DNA of 8,493 nt, from positions 1-8,493 of the forward strand of contig CAYMYI010000155.1 of assembly GCA_964394585.1 (NCBI GenBank), given 5' to 3'. Positions within the stretch are counted from its first letter, which is position 1, and every line of letters starts with the position of its first letter. Under the pieces are notes generated by a model. The model was not told where the DNA came from. It was given only the letters and a program-made list of their open reading frames with translations, and did not search any database. A program made the position numbers and the translations under genes. Positions 7,288 to 8,493 of this stretch are shown piece by piece. This DNA is from CAYUJH01 sp964394585 (GTDB lineage Bacteria; Bacteroidota; Bacteroidia; Cytophagales; Flammeovirgaceae).

Positions 7288-7668
7288 TTATTTAATAAGA
7301 AATACCAGGGCGATATCCTCGTAAAAGGCATAAATGTGATAGTATTCGTCATCGACAAGGATTTTCACGGTACATTCAATTCCCTCCTCATCTACCGCTT
7401 TGTAGACCACGTATTCATCCCCTTCTTCGTCTACCCCAGAATCGGTAGTCATTAAAAGCCGGTACGAACTATTCAGTTGATTGTAAATTTTAATGTGGTT
7501 TCGCTCGTCGATGGTTACCGCAACGCCGGGGGCTGCCTCAGTCCACTCAGAAAATTCGCCTCCCTTATTGCGGATACTCGTAGCCACCAAATCGAACACC
7601 CGGGTTTGCGCTGCCGAAGCATAAGCCGTTGCCACCCATAAGATGCCCACAAAACATAGCGCTTTCAT
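7288..7668 (-). CDS. Hypothetical secreted protein, 126 aa
   Basis: I do not recognise this protein. The start at 7668 is preferred over the in-frame ATG nine codons earlier because MKALCFVGILWVATAYASA is a textbook signal peptide at residues 1-19, with ASA before the likely cleavage. The mature part is about 107 aa and acidic, with DSGVDEEGDEYVVYKAVDEEG at 76-96. It looks beta-rich at the C-terminus (TVKILVDDEYYHIYAFYEDIALVFLI). This suggests a small secreted beta fold, but no motif or catalytic residue stands out. It is the first gene of a minus-strand pair with the 74-aa membrane protein and is divergent from the CARF-sigma-54 regulator gene. That arrangement makes it a plausible, unproven target of that regulator. 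Confidence 0.75.
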   Translation of the reverse strand: MKALCFVGILWVATAYASAAQTRVFDLVATSIRNKGGEFSEWTEAAPGVAVTIDERNHIKIYNQLNSSYRLLMTTDSGVDEEGDEYVVYKAVDEEGIECTVKILVDDEYYHIYAFYEDIALVFLIK

Positions 7669-7882
7669 ACAAATAGGTTCACTTAGGTAAAACAAGAGTT
7701 TCTTCGCGCTCTGTAGTTCAGAAACTACACCAAGCCCTATTTCTACGTTTTGAAGCTAAAAAAGAGGGTTCGGAAGCATCAAAAGTATCCATACCTGAAA
7801 ACCCACTATCAATAGTTGACTATTCTGGCAATATCATTATCTTTAAAATATATTTGTATGATTTTTTTAAATAAAAAGATAC
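7669..7882. promoter_or_regulatory. Divergent promoter region
   Basis: This 214-bp gap separates two divergent genes and must hold both promoters. For the plus-strand regulator, TATATTTG at 7849-7856 is a perfect TAnnTTTG -7 box, 26 bp before the ATG; a degenerate -33 box TCTG sits at 7824-7827 with a 21-bp spacer. For the minus-strand gene I find no clear -7 box. A hairpin, GTAGTT-CAGA-AACTAC (7713-7728), lies about 45 bp upstream of the minus-strand start and could be a 5'-UTR structure or operator. No other gene is visible here. Confidence 0.6.
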
Positions 7883-8493
7883 ATGAAAAAGATTCTGGTT
7901 TCTTGGATAGATCCTCGATATGATTTTCTGTCCCCAAACTCCGTAACCGTTTCCAAACAAGGCATCAATTATCACTTCCATAAATACCATGTAAAAGAGA
8001 ACCCCTACCATCTGCATATTTTGCTTTTGCACACCTCGAAAGAAGCCTCCCCACTCTTAGCCGAGGGCAGCGAAAACCTCCGCAAAACCCTCAAGGCAGA
8101 TTTCCCCAAGCATGCCGTAGAAGTGCGGCACATGGATATTTTTAACCCGATCGACCTACAAGAAGTCAAAACAGCCACCGAGGCGTTACTCATCGAGCAT
8201 AAAAACGATGAAATCGATATTTTTTTCAATCCGGGATACCAGATGATGCAAATCAGTTGGTACATCTGCCACACCACGCTGGGGCTTAAAACCCGGTTGC
8301 TCATGCTCAAAAAAGCGCAATTCACCCGCAGCGGCGTGCCCGAAGCTGTAGAGCTTACCACCGATAAAGCAAGTTCGAGCTACTCCATGCTCATACAAGA
8401 ACACTCGCTCCGCACTCCCGCCCCTACCGAGAAAGCGTATGTGCGCACCCCTACCCTCGAAAAAGTGTACCAACGAGCCTCCCAAGTGGCGGG
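7883..8493 (+). CDS. CARF/RtcR-like sigma-54-dependent transcriptional regulator (N-terminal part)
   Basis: This open frame runs from ATG 7883 through the right edge without a stop, giving 203 codons. It starts MKKILVSWIDP, a first beta strand with loop. At residues 111-126 it has IDIFFNPGYQMMQISW, which fits the CARF signature of RtcR-type proteins (PGTPxMxxxW) with Tyr in place of the usual Thr. That loop lies in the ligand pocket in CARF proteins that bind cyclic oligoadenylate or RNA ends. Residues 135-148 (LKTRLLMLKKAQFT) form the next strand. After a short Pro-rich linker (177-183), TPTLEKVYQRASQVA (189-203) looks like the first helix of a sigma-54 AAA+ domain, just before where the Walker A would come. 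The expected whole protein is therefore a ligand-sensing enhancer-binding protein. The start has no Shine-Dalgarno but an A-rich leader and a good -7 box. The AAA+ and DNA-binding parts are outside the window, so this is a probable, not certain, call. Confidence 0.65.
   Translation, partial: MKKILVSWIDPRYDFLSPNSVTVSKQGINYHFHKYHVKENPYHLHILLLHTSKEASPLLAEGSENLRKTLKADFPKHAVEVRHMDIFNPIDLQEVKTATEALLIEHKNDEIDIFFNPGYQMMQISWYICHTTLGLKTRLLMLKKAQFTRSGVPEAVELTTDKASSSYSMLIQEHSLRTPAPTEKAYVRTPTLEKVYQRASQVA

Noticed and set aside
207..7775. Possible self-match between the spacer at 207-244 (CTAAAAAAAAGAGGTCG) and host DNA near 7756 (CTAAAAAAGAGGGTTCG).
   Set aside because: Low-complexity A-run with a length difference and early mismatch; not a credible self-target.
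7826..7842. TGGCAATATCATTATC as a sigma-54 -24/-12 promoter before the regulator gene.
   Set aside because: The -24 GG is present but the -12 GC is replaced by AT, and a better TAnnTTTG box lies just downstream.
7820..8485. Minus-strand open frames at the right end.
   Set aside because: They overlap the plus-strand CARF-like frame, which has coherent motifs and runs unbroken to the edge.

Overview
The window looks like a chromosomal piece of a Bacteroidota (Bacteroidetes-type) bacterium. The genes are moderately GC-rich and the gaps AT-rich. Shine-Dalgarno sequences are weak or absent. A good TAnnTTTG-type -7 box lies before the right-hand gene, and several small secreted proteins are of the lineage-specific kind common in that phylum. 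The assignment to phylum is inference; no RNA gene or marker gene is present.

Layout: (1) Positions 1-4176 are a very long CRISPR array, with 56 complete 37-nt repeats, 55 complete spacers (34-42 nt) and part of another spacer at the left edge. The array runs off the window on the left. (2) Positions 4177-4391 are an AT-rich, gene-free leader holding a perfect IHF-consensus match 23 nt from the first repeat. (3) An adaptation operon on the minus strand reads cas1 (6303-5305), then an unusual secreted or membrane-anchored protein with a DUF3761-like Cys motif (5243-4695), then cas2 (4691-4392), then leader and array. (4) Upstream of cas1, also on minus, are three small genes of unknown function: a secreted 166-aa protein, a 74-aa two-helix membrane protein and a secreted 126-aa protein. 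(5) A 214-bp divergent gap precedes a plus-strand gene (7883 to the right edge, cut off). It starts with a CARF/RtcR-like domain (NPGYQMMQxxW motif) and ends in what looks like the beginning of a sigma-54 AAA+ activator domain.

How the parts may work together: Cas1 and Cas2 would integrate spacers at the leader end, which is the right end of the array. The array would be transcribed leftwards on the minus strand, giving crRNAs with an 8-nt ATTGCGAC handle, as expected of Cas6-type processing in class 1 systems. No interference gene is in the window. The CARF-sigma-54 protein fits a cyclic-oligoadenylate-responsive regulator, as in type III signalling, but that link is inferred.

The most informative signals are inside the array. 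Two spacer pairs overlap by exactly 19 nt on the same strand. A third pair matches on opposite strands over 26 nt with one mismatch. These pairs show repeated sampling of the same targets and expose flanking bases that do not reveal an obvious shared PAM. The other stand-out is the envelope-type gene wedged between cas1 and cas2, 3 bp before the cas2 start.
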